A stretch of 64,000 nt of DNA from Lojkania enalia (lineage: Eukaryota > Ascomycota > Dothideomycetes > Pleosporales): assembly GCA_010094045.1 (NCBI GenBank), contig ML986586.1:410859-474858 (forward strand). The letters run 5' to 3'. The notes under the pieces are model-generated. The model did not search any database, was not told the DNA's origin, and saw nothing but the letters and a program-made list of their open reading frames with translations. Below are positions 22,876 through 37,800 of this stretch, piece after piece. The position numbers were made by a program, and so were the translations under genes. Each line of letters opens with the position of its first letter. Within the stretch, counting starts at the first letter, position 1.

Positions 22876-25800
22876 ATGTGGAGTAGGATCACTGGTAAGA
22901 GCGACAGCTCTTCAAGAGAGAAGGATAGAGATAGAGACCGAGACGAGCGTCGGCGCACCGACTCTAGCACGCGTTCTAAACGCGCCGAATCAATCGTCTC
23001 TTCGAGTTCCTCACGCAGGCCGACCCGTAGTGGTAGCGAACCGCGCCCGTCATCTAGATATTCGTATCCGCCTGCAGCGCCATCGTCGGTCGCATCGTCA
23101 TATGCGACTGCACGCGACGGAGCCTCCGACTACGCTGCACCCGATACTATGGCCGACCGCTCATCGCGATCGAGAGGCACCAGTGACGACTTGTACGACG
23201 TCCTGCTAGACGACCGCAATTCCCGCCGTCGCGACGAACGAACATCGAACTACGATACCAAAACATCACGCAAGGAACGCTCCCGGAGCAGAGACCGCGA
23301 GGACAAGAAGAAAGAGAAGGAGAAAAGGGACAAGAAGAAGAGCCGCTTGGAGCGATCGAGCAGCATGTCCCAAGCTGGATATCGCGGAAAGATTGTTGAC
23401 GAACCAAAGCCCCTCAAGAGGGCCTTCACCGACCAGGTCTCGAGTCCGGGATTTTCTCAGTTCCCAGGACAAAGCGGAGCGCCCATGATGTCCGGCGCAT
23501 TGCCTGTTGGCGACCACCCATCGATGTCGTCTCATGTCACCGACCAATTCCCTGGCCAGAATCCCTCTCAGTTTTCGACCCCGTCTATGCCCGGACCTAA
23601 CCCGGTAGAAGTTTTTGGGGCTGCCGCGGAGTTTTATGGCGATCAAGGACAGTCCGTACAAACTCAACCGGGCGTTCGGCCTGAACGGCCATCCGTTATC
23701 ATGCCGCTCGACACACCACATCTCATGTCCGCCTCGGTCGACGCAAATCCTGTTGCGGATACTGGGTCCGGGTCTGCAGCTGATTTCTACAATACCGGCT
23801 CCGGTAATACTAACTTACTTTCATCGATTTCAAAGCCGCCTCGACCATCAATTCCAGGCACTTTTGAGGATGATACACCTCCTGCCAAACCGCCGCGACC
23901 TACTTCCAGCAAGCCGGACAAGCCAGGGAAGCTGAGCTCGGCTGCTACCTTAGCCGGCGGCGCTGCTCTAGGATACGCCCTGGGCCACAATTCGAATACG
24001 CAGCACTCGCCAAATTTTACGAATGGTAATTATGGTGGAAGCTCCTCCATGTATTACCAGGGTGACAATGATTCCATTGCCGCCACAGACGGTAGCCAGA
24101 TGCCCACTTATTCCGAAGCTATGGAAGGCTTACCACCTCCTAAACCCCCGCGGCCTGGAAAACCGGAGAAGCAGTCATCTGGCTCTTCCCATTCTAATGC
24201 CGCACTTTATGCTGCTGGTGCCGCTGGACTGGCGGCATATGGCCTGCACCACCATAATTCTCATAATCATTCTTCTTCCATGCCTGGCGCCTTTCCCGGC
24301 GGCCAGTATGGCGGGCCTAGTCCGTCGCCAAGCCCTTTTATGGCTGGCGGTATGGCAATGAGACATGAGCACAAGGGTCCTGTTAGCCGACTTGTTGACT
24401 GGTGGAAAGATCATGAGGACGTTCAGAAGATGGAGGAGTATACAGAATATATAGGTGTGTGTCGAGGATGTTTCGATCCTCGTTCTTCGGTCATGGATGC
24501 TCCTAGGAAGCATAACTACGGCCGGAAGCGATCAAGTGAGTTTCGTCCCTCAGGAATTGAGAAGCAGTCTCGGTATTCAGTTCCTGATGGCGATTCAAAG
24601 CGGCATAGCAGCAAGGCTGGCTGGCTTGCAGCGGGGCTTGGTGGCGTTGGTCTTGCTAAAGCAGGGAAAGCATTGTGGAATCAGAGTCGGGATGATTTCG
24701 ACGATACGTACAGTATCAAGTCCGGGCGTGAAGCCCGTTCAAAGATGTCCCATTATGGGAGCCGGAGCCGGAGCCGTTCGCGTGAACGGAGGCATCATTC
24801 CTCGGGGAGACCTGAGATTCGGTTTCGCAGCCGCTCGCGAGATCGGATATCTCTCGTGTCCACAGGCATCACAGGCAGTGGAAAGGACTATAAGATCGTT
24901 CGGCGCCGATCCCGGTCACGTTCCCGATCGCATTCAAGAGACAGAAAGTCGGGTCTTCTAGGCGCCGCGATTGGAGCGGGTCTGGCGGCGCCTGCTACTG
25001 GTCACGTACGGAGGAAGTATCGAAGCCGTAGCCGAAGCCGTTCCACCTCACCGCAGAAGATGCTCGTGCGTCATCGCAGGGATAGTAGCGACTACGATCG
25101 TCGGCACTCCAAATCTTATCGTCCGGGTCATAAGTCATCTCGGAGCTCTGTAGCGTCCTCGGTCGTCGACATCTCCCAGCACCATCAATCTCAAAGTGGA
25201 TTCTTAGGAGGCTTTTTTGCTGCCCCACCCCCGAAAGAGAAGCGACGTAAATCTCATTCACGCTCCAAGAAGAAAGGGTTCTTCAACTTCGGCAATGGAT
25301 CTTCTTCTTCTTCTGACTCGGGCCTTGCGTTTGGAGCAGGTTACGATCGTAGGCGAAAACGCCCATCGCGGCGTAACTCGGACGAGAAATTCAATGCTAC
25401 TCTACTTGCGCTAGGCGCTACTGCATCTACGATTGCTGCTGCTCAAGCTGGGCGCTCTAAGCATGGCGCGCACCGTCCTGAGGTAGTAGCGGTTCGGGAA
25501 CACCGCTATAAGCGTAGGAGCGATCTCAATCGAAGGTCTACTCGTTCGTCAATTGATGAAGAAGAAGGCTGGGAATCGTTGCCCGAAGACAATGGTTCCG
25601 ACTCGGGCAGCCTTAGCTCTGGTCTCGCATTTGGAGACTACGACTGGAAGAAGGGCAAGAGTCAAGAATCGCTTGCTTCTAGTGCTTCAGGTACGAGCAA
25701 ATGGGGCTGGCGTTGGGGTAGTAAAAAGAAGAAGAAGCGGTCCTCGTCCGAAAGCTTGTATAATGCCGGCACTAATGCCTCTCTTGTAGGACCCGCGGTT

Positions 25801-28800
25801 GCGGGAGCAGCTACTGGAGCAGTAGTAGGTGCAAGCTTGAGTCGGCACGATAGTAGCGCTAGTAGTGTGCCAACTCTGCAATCTGTGTACCCAGTCCAGA
25901 TGGATTCAACGACATTCGACGCCAGACGGACGAGCGCTGTCCCCACTCCGCAGCCCTATGTAACGGCGCGACCTGATGGAGTCAGTCTCCAGCAACCGCA
26001 GCCGTTGCATCAAGTCCCCGGTGCTATCTATTCAACTCAGGCTCAACCCGAACCCGGTTATGTTGCGCCTACGGGTCCGCCAGTCTTCTCTAATACGTCT
26101 TATCCATCATCATATCAGTCGCAATATGCGGCGGGTTTCGTCGAATCTCCAAAACAAAGTTTTGCACCACTTCCCCCGCGTCGTGGCAATTCGTCGCCCA
26201 CCCTTTCTTCATGGAAACATGATGCTGCAATTGCCGGAGTAGCTGCTGGCATCGGTGCCGCTGCGGTTACTGTGGCTAAATCTAAAGATCGACGGGCGAG
26301 CTCCCCTACAAATGTTCGCTTTGAATTGACTAAAGAGCAGGCAAGGAAGGAGGAGCGTGAGCGTCGAAAGGAACAAGATCGTTTAGACGAAGATGACCGC
26401 AGGCGCAGGGAAAGACAACGTAGAGAAGACGAAGCTCGCCGTGAGGAAGAAGACCGCCGACTCCTGGAAAGGCAACGGCAGGAAGAGGAGGAGCGGCTTC
26501 GCGAGAGGCAGCGACGGGAGGATGAAGAGCGCCGTCTTCGCGAGAAACAGCGACGAGAGGAAGACGCTCGTCGATATGAGATAGAGCGCCTAGCTAGGAT
26601 CGAAGCGGAGAGGCATGAAGCAGAGCTCAGCCGTGAACAAGCCGAACGACGTGCTCAAGAAGCTAGAGAAGTCGAAGAGGCAAAACGTCGCGAGCTCGAG
26701 GCTCGAGTTGAAGCACAGCGCAGGGTAGATCTTGAGCGCGAAGCCGAGCAAATGCGTAGAGAACGTCAAGAAGTGGAGCGACGCGAAGCTGAAATCCAAG
26801 CCGATATGGAACACCGACGGAGAGAGCGTGAAGCACATGCAGCTTACGAGCGTGATCTAGGAGCGAGAAGGCTGGAGCAGCAGCAGACTGGAAGTTCAGT
26901 CAGCAGCGACGTTCGCCGAAAAGAAAGCGAGCTTCAGGAGCGAGAGCGCGATATCGTGCAGCCATACACGGGGAAGTCCACTGCAACTGCGGCCACTGTA
27001 GCAGGGGTAGCGGCAGCAATTACCAGCGCCGCAATATCATCATCTCATCGTGATGCAGCCCCTGCGAGGACTCAGTCTATAAAGGAAATTGAGCCTAGCA
27101 ATATTGTGCAAGACTACGCCGATGAGGACATCTTCGACCCGAACATGTTCAAGAAGAAGAGCAAAGATACAACTACAGCGTCCGATGTTTTGCAAGATTG
27201 GGAAGACAGATACTCTGCCAAGCCTATTTCCCAAGCCGATTTCTTCGCCCCCGCGGAGCTTCGGGAACATACAGCTCCATCACCAAAGATCGATCCCAAC
27301 GAAGGCGCTGAAGATCTCCATATCTATCAAGCACATGATGATTTTGATATTGGACCCCCGAAAACCCCGCCTTATCCTCCTGCCTATAAGTTCACAGCTA
27401 CTAAAGATGGGCAAAGAGGAGCCGAATCCTTCCCTCCTTTGCCTGTGCCTACACTCAATCTCATTCAACCCACTCCTCCGGGAAGTAGGGCGAATTCTAT
27501 CCGGGGCGTATCTCTGCCACCATCACCAGCCATCGAGCCGAAAGATGAACCGAAGAAGGATGAATCCAAGCAGGAAGAATCTGCAAGGAGAGGCTCTCGG
27601 GTTAGTTGGGGCGAAAATCAGACGCACAACTATGAGGTGCCAACCCCCGAGTCGTATCGTGAGTCTTGGATCTCTGATCGTGATATGAAGAAGGAGCGCT
27701 CCAAACATAAAAGCGATGAGGTCGTAGTCGAGTCTGATTCTCCTGAATCGGACAGAAGACAGACCACACACACACCAGAAGAGCAAAGATTAGTTAGTGC
27801 GACGCCCGAGGTGCCTTCTAGCACCCAATACGTTCCTGGGCAAGAAGAGAATAGCTGGCCTAGCACTCTAGCAAAGAAAGTGAGTAAGAAGGAAAAGAAA
27901 AAGGCCAAGGCTGCAGCCATCACTATGGCTGTAGCCGCATTCTCTTCAGATGACAAGCCGGAACCAATTTCCCCGGTGGAGAAAATGCCTTCATCAGAAG
28001 CGCGCTCAACGGTACAGTCAGCTATTCCTTTCGCAAGTAGCGTATACCAAGCCCCCTTCTACGAGTCAGTTTCGGATATTACCACACCTTTACAGCCACA
28101 AGGCTTCGTCGAAGGCGAGGTAACCACAGAATCTGAAAGTACAAGTAAAGTCCGCATTCCAGGCGGCTTTGAAGATGAAGATGCTGAGAAGCCTGTCGAG
28201 GATGAATGGGCCGAGACTTCAAAAAAGAAGAAGGGAAAGGGTAAGAAAAAATCTAGGAGTATTGACGTAGACACCTCTCCACGGGATACAATGAAAAATG
28301 TTGAAGAGAAGCCCATTTCTGAGGCTGTTGCGATCAAAGAGACCCCGCCAGAACCGGGGCGTAAATTGAGCAAGAAGGAAAAGAGGAAAGCCAAGACGAA
28401 GCGAACGGCCTTTGACAAATGGGAAGATACCGAGTCTAGCCAGACAGATACTCCCAAGATTGAACGAGACATCCGGGACATCGAGCCTACGTCAGCGACC
28501 TCCTTAGTACCTTCCAGGCCTGATGAGCCTTTCTTTGACAACGGGCTAGATCACGATCCGATTAGGCCTAGCGAGAGCTCCGGTAGTGCCTCGAAGGCCA
28601 TTGCTGCTGGAGACTTCGCTGGGCTCGTTACTGCTGCTATGAAGCAGGATCAAGACAGGCTATCTTCCGAGCTTGAGTCTGCAGATAAGAGTCTCAAGGC
28701 GGCTGAGGAGCTCAGCCTCCGTGAAGACCATGATACTGACTCTAATGGCACCCACATAATTGGGGAGATCGAAGCGGTGCCGTCCGTTTCTACAGCCTCT

Positions 28801-31800
28801 CCTCGAGACTTGGACGAATGGAATGCCGCGAAGACGCCGAAGCGCAAGAGCAAGAGACATAGCGGTAAATTTACGCCACCTGTGGGGTCTCCACTTAGGT
28901 CAGAAGTGCAGTATGATGACTATGTCGGCTCTCCAGTGGAGCTGGTTGCCTCGAAGGATCGAGCAATAATTGAGTCGCAACCTTATGAGCCGGAAGTCGC
29001 GAAAACGCAACAATTAGGGGATTCTGGCTATCATGCTCCTGGTGATTACAACATTGACCGAGATTCTGGAGATGAGTTCTTCTCTGCAAGTTCAGATGAT
29101 AGAAGAAGATCGAAGGACAAGCGTCAAGAAACAGCGACGTACAATGACCGAGATATCAATGACAAGCCTGACGAGCCTCGTCATGAGCGTGAGAGATCGG
29201 AGAGCCGGGATCGCGGCTATGCTTTCGAAGATACAGAACGCGTCAAGCGCCATCATCGGCGACGTGCAACTGATGAGCGATCTGATGACTGGGATTCTCG
29301 ATCAGTTGTCTCTGAAACTCGTTCTGAAGCTAATGGCGAGCGCAGACGAAAGCATAAGAGACGAGAGATTGAGAGAAATGGTTCCCCTGAAGACCGAACC
29401 CGAACATCCGCCGCTTCAGACCCAGGAGATCTCTATGAGCGTGACCTAAGATTCTCAAAGCGAAGATCAAAACGTGATGTCGATGTAGACGACAGTGTAT
29501 CTGTAGTGTCTTCTGCTCGTTATGATGAAGACCGTAGCTCAAAGAAGGATACTGAAAAGAGATCGAGTGGGCTGTTTGGACTCTTTAGTAGATCGAAGGA
29601 AAGCTTAGCGGAGCCCTCTAGCAAGTCTTCTAAGTCGAGGGATGAATTCGAAGACGTCGATAGGAAACGACGTCGTAAAAAGCATCGTGGCTCGACTTAT
29701 GGCTCAGACGACGATGACGATGCACGCTCGACCGTCTCCTCTCGTGACCGAGAGAAACAGAGAAGCCGTACAGACAGTCGAGATGATATAGGTACGGATG
29801 CCCTCGACGCAAAGGTATATTATACCCTCACTATGTCGCGGTTTTCATCATGTAGAGGGGTGCAACTGACGATCGTCGCAGGATCGCGATACTAGACGGG
29901 ACAGATCCCGGGACTCACGATACGCCACCGAAGAAGACCAGTCTTTTTTAGGCGATCGGGCAGTGGGAGCCACTCCACTGCCCGTAAGTGAGGCCAATGC
30001 TCACGACAGCGAAGCCCAATCTCTTCAGCCTCCTCAAGAAAGTGGCATCCCTGGAGATCGACCCGAATTCCCTCTCCCTACCCTCGATAACTCCCATCCT
30101 TTCCCAATCGAACAACATGATATTGACCGCCCCACTACTCCTGTAGAGGATAGCCGGGCGCTTTTATCTCGTCTTACCGGCTTGAAGCCATGGCAATTGG
30201 AAGCCTTTCCAGATGAACAACCTCCACCTCCTTCATCTCACACTGGATCTCCAACTATATCTGCTGAGGAGCCCGCTCGTTCTCCCGTTTCTGCTACTCG
30301 GGGGTCTTCGAGCACATCTATACCGCTTCGATTTCGCCGGCCTCCTCCATCTCCAGGAGTTCAGCGTGATCTTACCCTTGACTTTTCACAGTTGAGTCCG
30401 GCGAGTTCGCCTCTAGAACACCCTCGACTACGACACGCAAAGTCCACCTCTATTGAGTTCAAAGGCACTACCGAGTATCTGCCACTATATTTGGTAGAAC
30501 GCAATCGCAAGTCTGCTGAGCTAACTGAGCTCTTACCCGCACTTCCTTCGAGCGGAAGCCCGTCTCAAGCCTCTTCAGAACGTGGCACCGAAGACGAGTA
30601 CCAGTCTGCGCTCGAGTCTCCCCATCTTAGCACGAGCGACACCTTCGAGGATCCATTCATGGACTCACACAGTTTCGTCTCTCCTCCGCATCTAGAGCTT
30701 CACGATCATGAGGTTGAAGAGCTTCCTGAATCCCAGCAAACTACCCCGAAAGCATCGTCCTTCCCTGCTGGGGTGACGGAGCTCCTTGATGATAGAAGTG
30801 TACCATCTGATACTCTTTTGACAGAGTCTGAGGACTCAAAAGGTTTGGGCTTATCTTTTGATGAAGGAACATTGCCTCTGACGGTTTTGTCTCATGCGCA
30901 AGAACCATTAGCTCCAACTGCGCTCCTTGATGATAGCAAGATGAGCCGGGACATAACTGTTCGTAGCAGGGATTCGTCTCCTGCAAAAGCATCGCCTGTG
31001 CTACAAGATGCCGCGTTGGACGCCTTGATAGGTGGTCCTACTGCAGCGGCTTTGAGGCATAGGTCCCCATCCCCTGCACTCTCTGACTTTATGGGTGGTG
31101 AGCTTGATCATGAAACCATTGATCTCGCAGCAGAGTCCATGCCGCCTTCAGAGCCGCAGGAACCTGAACGGTCAACCCTATCCCGAACGCCGTCATCAAG
31201 CTCAAAGAAAGGGAAGATGGGTAAGAAAGGATCTAAGGGCAAAAGCATAGATCTCGGCATAGAGTCACCAAAAGAGCTAACCGTAGAAGACATGCAGCGA
31301 CTGAGGGAGAAAGATGCCGAGGACGCGGTCGCTGGGTGGTTCGAGACACCTGTAGAAGAATCTAAACCTCTTGTTGAGAAAAAGCCTGAACCTGCGCACG
31401 GGGCAGTCGAACCAGATCCGAATCTCCTTCGCCGCGACAGCAAGGGCAAGGGTAAAAAGAAGGGAAAAGCTAAGAAAAGCTCCGTATCTACTTCCAGCGA
31501 GTCTCCTGCGCCTACTTCTATAGACGAACAACTAGAGCCTCTCCCAAGCTCTGTGCAGTTCATACCCCAGTTCGTGGAGAATGAAGAAGACTGGGCAAAG
31601 AACCGTGCCGAATCTGTCATCACGGACGATGCTACGCTTGTCGGCGAGCCAAGCCAATATGGGGGCTCTCCTGAGATTTCTTCTAAGGAGTTCCGGCGAC
31701 AGAAAGTACTTGACAAGACTCCTCCCCATGGAGACGACGTCCTTGATGTGAGGAATGCCGGGATTGAGACCAAACCAACCGAAAGCTCCGGCAACATCTA

Positions 31801-34800
31801 TCTCGAAGATTTGTTAGACCCGGCTCTCGCTCGAAAGATCTCCGAAACCAAGTTGAGAGACACCGAGCAGCCGGTGGGCGACGAGGAAAAGCCCCTGGAT
31901 CTTTGGGCTGCAACAACCCCGAAGCATGAAAAGGCGATTCCAATAGAACCTGAGTTGTCATCGTCTTTCGTGGAAGCAACACCATCCATACAGGAGCGAA
32001 GTATCGTCCCTGAATCATCTATTGAAACAGAACTCAAGGAAGTAGTTGCCAAAGAAGAATTTGGGGCTGCTCCAAAGGGCAAGAAAGAGAAGAAAGGTAA
32101 AAAGAGCCGCAAGGGAAGTCATCAGGTTGAGCCTCCAAGCCCAACGGAGGCCTCGACGGCAACAGAACCTACGGTAGCTGAGCCTAACTTAGACCAACAG
32201 GTTGAACGAGAGGTCTTACAACCGACATTTAAGGAACCACCCATCGTCCAGACAAGCCTAGAAGCTGCCAAATCGGCCCTATCTACTTCTATAGACATGT
32301 CAGATACGGTGGCTAGTGACATCGTTGAGGGCATTTCTTCTGCCGTAGACAAAGCTACACAGCCCCAGGATATTCATGTTCAACCTTCCGAAGGGCGCAG
32401 TCCGATCTTCCCTGAACTTGAGACTACCGCGACTAATGTCCTGGACAAAACTAGTACCCCTGCCGCTGTGTCTAACATCTCTCTACAGGAGCACATGGAA
32501 ACGAAAGAGCAAGTCTTGGAACCAGAAAAATCGCCGGTAGAGCCAGCGGTAGAACAGGCTAAAGCCCTAGAGCTTGAGCCGGAGCTGGTAGAGAAAGAAA
32601 TCGAAACAGCCCGAGCTCCTGAGCTCGAGCCCGAATCTACTCTGGCGCCACAGTCATTCGCACAGAGTCTTTGGGGTGCATTTGGATGGGGTAAGAAGAA
32701 GCCAAAGACCCCTGAATCGAAGTCGCCAGCCTCTACACCTATACATGATAGGTCTACCTCATTTGAAGAAACAACGACATTTCCATCTAAAGAGCTTGCT
32801 GAGTCCCCCCACACTACAGATGTCTTCTCTGAGATCCCTGCCGTTGATGTATCTTTCGCGACGCTCACGGGAGAGGAAAATGCTGTACACCCTAAAATCG
32901 AGACCGTATCACCTGTAGCAGCAGCTGATGAGCCCAATGCTTTGTCAGTCCAAGAAGATGTCCTGCGCCCGGAGACAGAAATCTCAGCACCTCATGTCGC
33001 ATTGGAAGCGAGAGTGGCTGAGCCTGTCAACGAGCATATCCCGGTCAGCGAGGATATGACGGGGGACCTTGGCGTGGAGGGGATTACTGCGCCTGACAAT
33101 GAGTCTAAGCCAAAAAATGAAGATCTGGAAAGTCTTAGTGGGAAAGAACTTATCGTTCCTATGCTTGAAGAGAGTACCACTGAGGCTACTGTTCCAAGCG
33201 ATGAAGTCGATTGGGCTCCTGCCCCATTTAAGAAAAAGCAAGGCAAAATGAGCAAGAAAGGGAAACGGGCAAGTCTTCTTGCTGCTGAGCCAACGGAGCC
33301 TGAGCTTCAGATACAGGATTCCCCTGATTGCACCCAACCTGACCGACATGTCCCAAGCTCAGAGCCTGCCGATGTTAATAAACCGGCACATGAGACCCTA
33401 GCAGTAGGAACTCTTGCGCCTGAAGGACTCACTGTGGCCCGAAAACCTGAAGAAGATGAATGGGCTCCCCTGGGTAAAAAGAATGGCAAGAATGGCAAGA
33501 AGGGCAAGAAGGGAAAACGCGAGAGTTCATTACCTTCGGCTCCAGTTAAGACTGAGGAAAGTACCTGGGACATCGAAGCCTTGCAAGAACTCTCGCTGAG
33601 TCCTTTGGGGGGAGCTAAGGAAGCTGATGTCAGCTATGAGTCACGGCATATGCCAACCGTTGTTGAGGAACCGTTGCACGAGCTAGAACAGCCCATAGAG
33701 GCCAAGGTCGAAAAAGAGTGGACTTCTACTCCCGGAAAGGAGGGCAAAAAAGGGAAAGGAAAAAAAACTGAAGAGAACTTTGAGCCCAAGCCTTCTACAG
33801 CTGCTGTTGAAACGGAATCTAGAATGCTAGTGGTAGGGGAAGAGCCTTCCGAACGTCTTGGCATCGAATCCATTCCGACGAAGAGCTTTGCTAATGTTCT
33901 GTCCGAGGAAATCAGTGTCCCATCCGCTGAGACCATTAACGTTGAAGCCCTTCCTGTTTCCGATGTATCTGGCAAAGATGTTAGCCCTATCCAGGACGAT
34001 CTCGAGAATCAACTCCCTCCAGTAGTTGTACAAGCAGCAGATAAGGTGTGGGCTGCACCAGTGTCCAAGAAAGATAAGAAAAAGAAGGGAAAGAAGAGCA
34101 AAGCCGGCCAACCTTCCGGAACATCCACACCATTAGAAAGCTTACCCTCTGAATCGTTCGAGCTTCTTCAAACTGAACCCAGCACTGAAGCTGCTATTGG
34201 CTCCGATGATGCCGCCTACCAGGAATCTCTTCCGCCCCCCGAGCAGGCTGTAGAAGATAAATGGGCGACTCCACTGTCTAAGAAAAACAAAAAAAAGAAG
34301 GGCAGGAAAGTCAATCCAAGCCAGGATAGCGATCCATCAACGCCATTGGAGGGCGAACAACTGCTCGTATTGCCTCGGACGGAGCCGCGTTCTAAAACTA
34401 GGGCCTTAGGTAGCATGGAGCTGAGCGAAGAGCCACAGCCAATTCCGGAGCAAACCGCAGAAGATGGGCGGGCTGCACCCTTATCTAAGAAAAAAAAGAA
34501 GGGCAAAAGGAAGGTCTCACAAGAGCCTGAGACGCCCGAGCTAGCTGGACGGCCCAACGAGGAACGAGAGATAGAGGGAACCAAGGAGCAGCCTATGCTT
34601 GGGACCCAAGATCCTCCTGGACCGCAAGAGCACATTGAGGCGCCAGTTGTACCTGAATCTTATGACACTACTGATGCTGGATCCGTCACTTCTCCCACTG
34701 TTCTCGCTGGCGCCCAACCACTTGACAAACCACGTGAGCTTCTACCTGCGGAGATAGTGTCAGATTCTCAGCCTATTATCGATAGCCATGCGCTTCCTTC

Positions 34801-37800
34801 GAACGAAATCATAGAAGGAGGACGCGCTATCAACGACCGATTCCTCCCTGAGGTCAAGACGGATCTACCGGGTGAAGAACCGGAACAAAAGCAGGATGAG
34901 GTCGACGAGTGGGCGCCCATCTCAAAGGATAAGAACGCAAAGAAAGCCACACTCCCTGAAAGCATAGCGCCAGGATCTATTGTTTCACCTGCCGAACCAG
35001 AAAGAATACCTTCAAGTGAGCAGTCAGCCGAAGCGCCAGAAATTGTCCAAGTCTCGCAGGAAAACCAGACGCGGAAAGATACTGTAGATGAATGGGCTAT
35101 GTTGTCAAAGAAGGACAAAACGAGAGCCAAGAAAGTTGCAGTTGCTCCAGATGTCGACATCGCTGAAATGCAGCTAGAAGTGACACAAACACGGGTCACG
35201 GAGGACGTGGAGCCAACAGCCGAAGAACAGATCGAGCGAAGCAATGTTTTTCCGGAAATTGAACCAGAAACAACTATCCCTGAAAGCACCCCTCTCAATG
35301 AACAGGCTCAAGCAGAAATTGTAGCCCTGCCGGCTGATGTCGTTGCTGAAGATATCCCTGTTGACTCTGCTGCCCTGGATATCCATCCCGAAGCAGCCCC
35401 TCAGGATGCTAGCTCTAGCGAAGGAGCGATTCCTGGCGAAGCACAAGAGGCAACACTAGATGATTCGGGCTTAATATCTTCAAAGAAGACGAAGAAGGGG
35501 AAGAAAGGAAAGAAGCGTCAGTCTGTTGTGGATAAACCTGAGCGTGAAGTGCCAGCAATCCGTCCAGAATTGAAGGCGTTGCCCACTGAGACCTCTCCGC
35601 CCGAGGCTCCTGAAAACCTCCCTGTCGTTCCTGCACTAGACGAACTTAACAAGGATTTAGTCGAATCTTTGCCCATAACGCAAATGAAGATAGCAGATAC
35701 GCCGTCAATTGGGGATATCGCAACAAAGCCAGTGGAGGAACATTCTACTACTCCTCTAAATGAATTAGAAGAAGCCCGTGAAGATCACTTCGGCTTTTCT
35801 ACCTTGTCTAAGAAAAAGAAAAAGGGCAAAATGGGAAAACGAGCATCTTTAGTCGAAGAATTGCCCAAAGAGCCTAGCATCCCGGAAGTGGCCCGTGAAG
35901 AGATGGCCTCTGGAACCCAAGAACTACCTCTTATTCCCCAAGCTGAACCGCTCACTCTTCCAGCCGAACCCAACAAGCTCCAAGATGCTGAAATGGTTTT
36001 GCCGGACGGCCAGGCACAATTCCTCATCATTCATAATGTCCAATCAGATTCCGAGAGCAAAGATACCCTTCCCGAAGAACAGAAGCGTGCTATTAGTGAT
36101 GCACAGGAAATGTCCCTTCCTTCCATTGAACCGGAAGAGCTCGCGCCGGATGATTGGGGCTTCTCTGTATCAAAGAAAGACAAAAAGAAGGGGAAGAAAG
36201 GCAAAGGGGAACAATCTGGACCAGTAACGCCTATTCCAGAACTTGAGCCCGAGCAACTGCCTGTCTCAGAATCCGTACCCGAGCAGCAATCTACACCAGC
36301 GTCCGAGCTAATGCTGACTCAGGAGGCTGCACCTGAGGTTCAAAGAGAGTTATCTGTTGACGAAAGCCTTTCAGAAGCCGCCGGTGCCCAATCAACGCCT
36401 ACGCCGGCTCCTGAACCTGTACCTGTAGCAACTACCGAGGAATGGGATATTCCTTCGTCCAAAAAGGATAAGAAAAAAGCAAAGGGCAAAGGAAAGCAAT
36501 TGGAAAAAGTTGCTCCAACATCGGAAGTTGTCTCCAATGTACAGCAAGAGCAACCTTCGCAAAATGAAGCAATTCCAGAGCTCCGCGAGCTCGGTGATGT
36601 TCCTACGATGACTCCACAGGAACAAACAGAAACACTGGCTGATGAATGGGCTTTGCCATCTTCCAAAAAGCAGGGCAAAAAGAGCAAGGGAAAGAAAGCT
36701 GTGCTCCAAAACCCAAAAATGGAGCCCACAGAGCCGGGCACTGAACCTGCCCAAGCCGTCTCCGACACCTTTACCAAGCCTCTGCCAGTAGAGCGACCTC
36801 CCTCTATTTCAGCTGCAGAGCCTGAATTTATTCAAACTGTCGAGCCCGATGAGAGTAGGCCGGTTGATGATTTCGAGATCCCTTCTAACGAGAGATCAGC
36901 AGCGTTGTCTTGGGATGAGGGGTCGAATACTGAGAGTAAGCCTTCCGCTGCAGACGAGGGCTTAGAGGCCAGTATCCCACTTGTATCCTGGAAACAAGAA
37001 CAAGAGCTTCCTGCTGCCGATACTTATCGATATGCGGACGACCAAACATATACCGATGCTTCAACATTTATCAAGTCATCTAAGCAAGTCCCTGAAGCTG
37101 CAGCATCTAAAGACAACGCCCTAGAAAGTTCGAAGCCTCCGTCTAAGTCCGTCGAAATTGTAGCAGTCTCTACATCGGCCGATGAACACTCAAAGGAGGT
37201 CTCTGCAGAAGACGAATGGTCGACTGCGCCAAAGAAATCGAAGGATAAGAGGAGTAAAAAGGCCAAGAAGCGAACTCCTACTTTCGACTGGACCAAAGAT
37301 ACAAGCTCAAAGCCCTCGGGGATGCCACGCGAAGTTGAACGAGACTCAATGGTGCAGGAAGAGCCAATCATTCAATCTACCGATATCCCTCCAGCCAAGG
37401 ATGAACCAGTCGAATCTCCATCTGTCACTCAACGTCTAGATGCTTCCTACGAAGGTACACAAGAACCACTACTAGAAGGGCCTAAGACCAAAGATGTTTC
37501 AGCCTTGCCGCAATGGTCAGTCTTGCCTCTGGAGGAAAGTGTGTCACATCCTCTAGAGTCAACTCCTGCTGGGGATATAACAGCTACTCCTTTGGTAGCT
37601 GGTGAGGCTCCGAAAGCGGCAGACAATATTCAAAATACATCCCATGAGGTTATCGCCATAGAGTCGTCCAAAGAAGCAGAAGCGGACGACGTATGGGTAC
37701 AGCCAAGCAGAAAAGCCTCCAAGAATGGAAAGAAAGCTAAGAAAGCCAAAGAGCTAAGCCCTGACATTCCTGAACTCGCAGGCCAGCTAGCTCTTCCTAC

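Noticed and set aside
31108..31797. Long antisense frames inside the giant exon (also 42262-42999 and others)
   Set aside because: Composition-driven: Glu/Lys/Ser-rich sense codons leave the opposite strand free of stops. No independent motifs.
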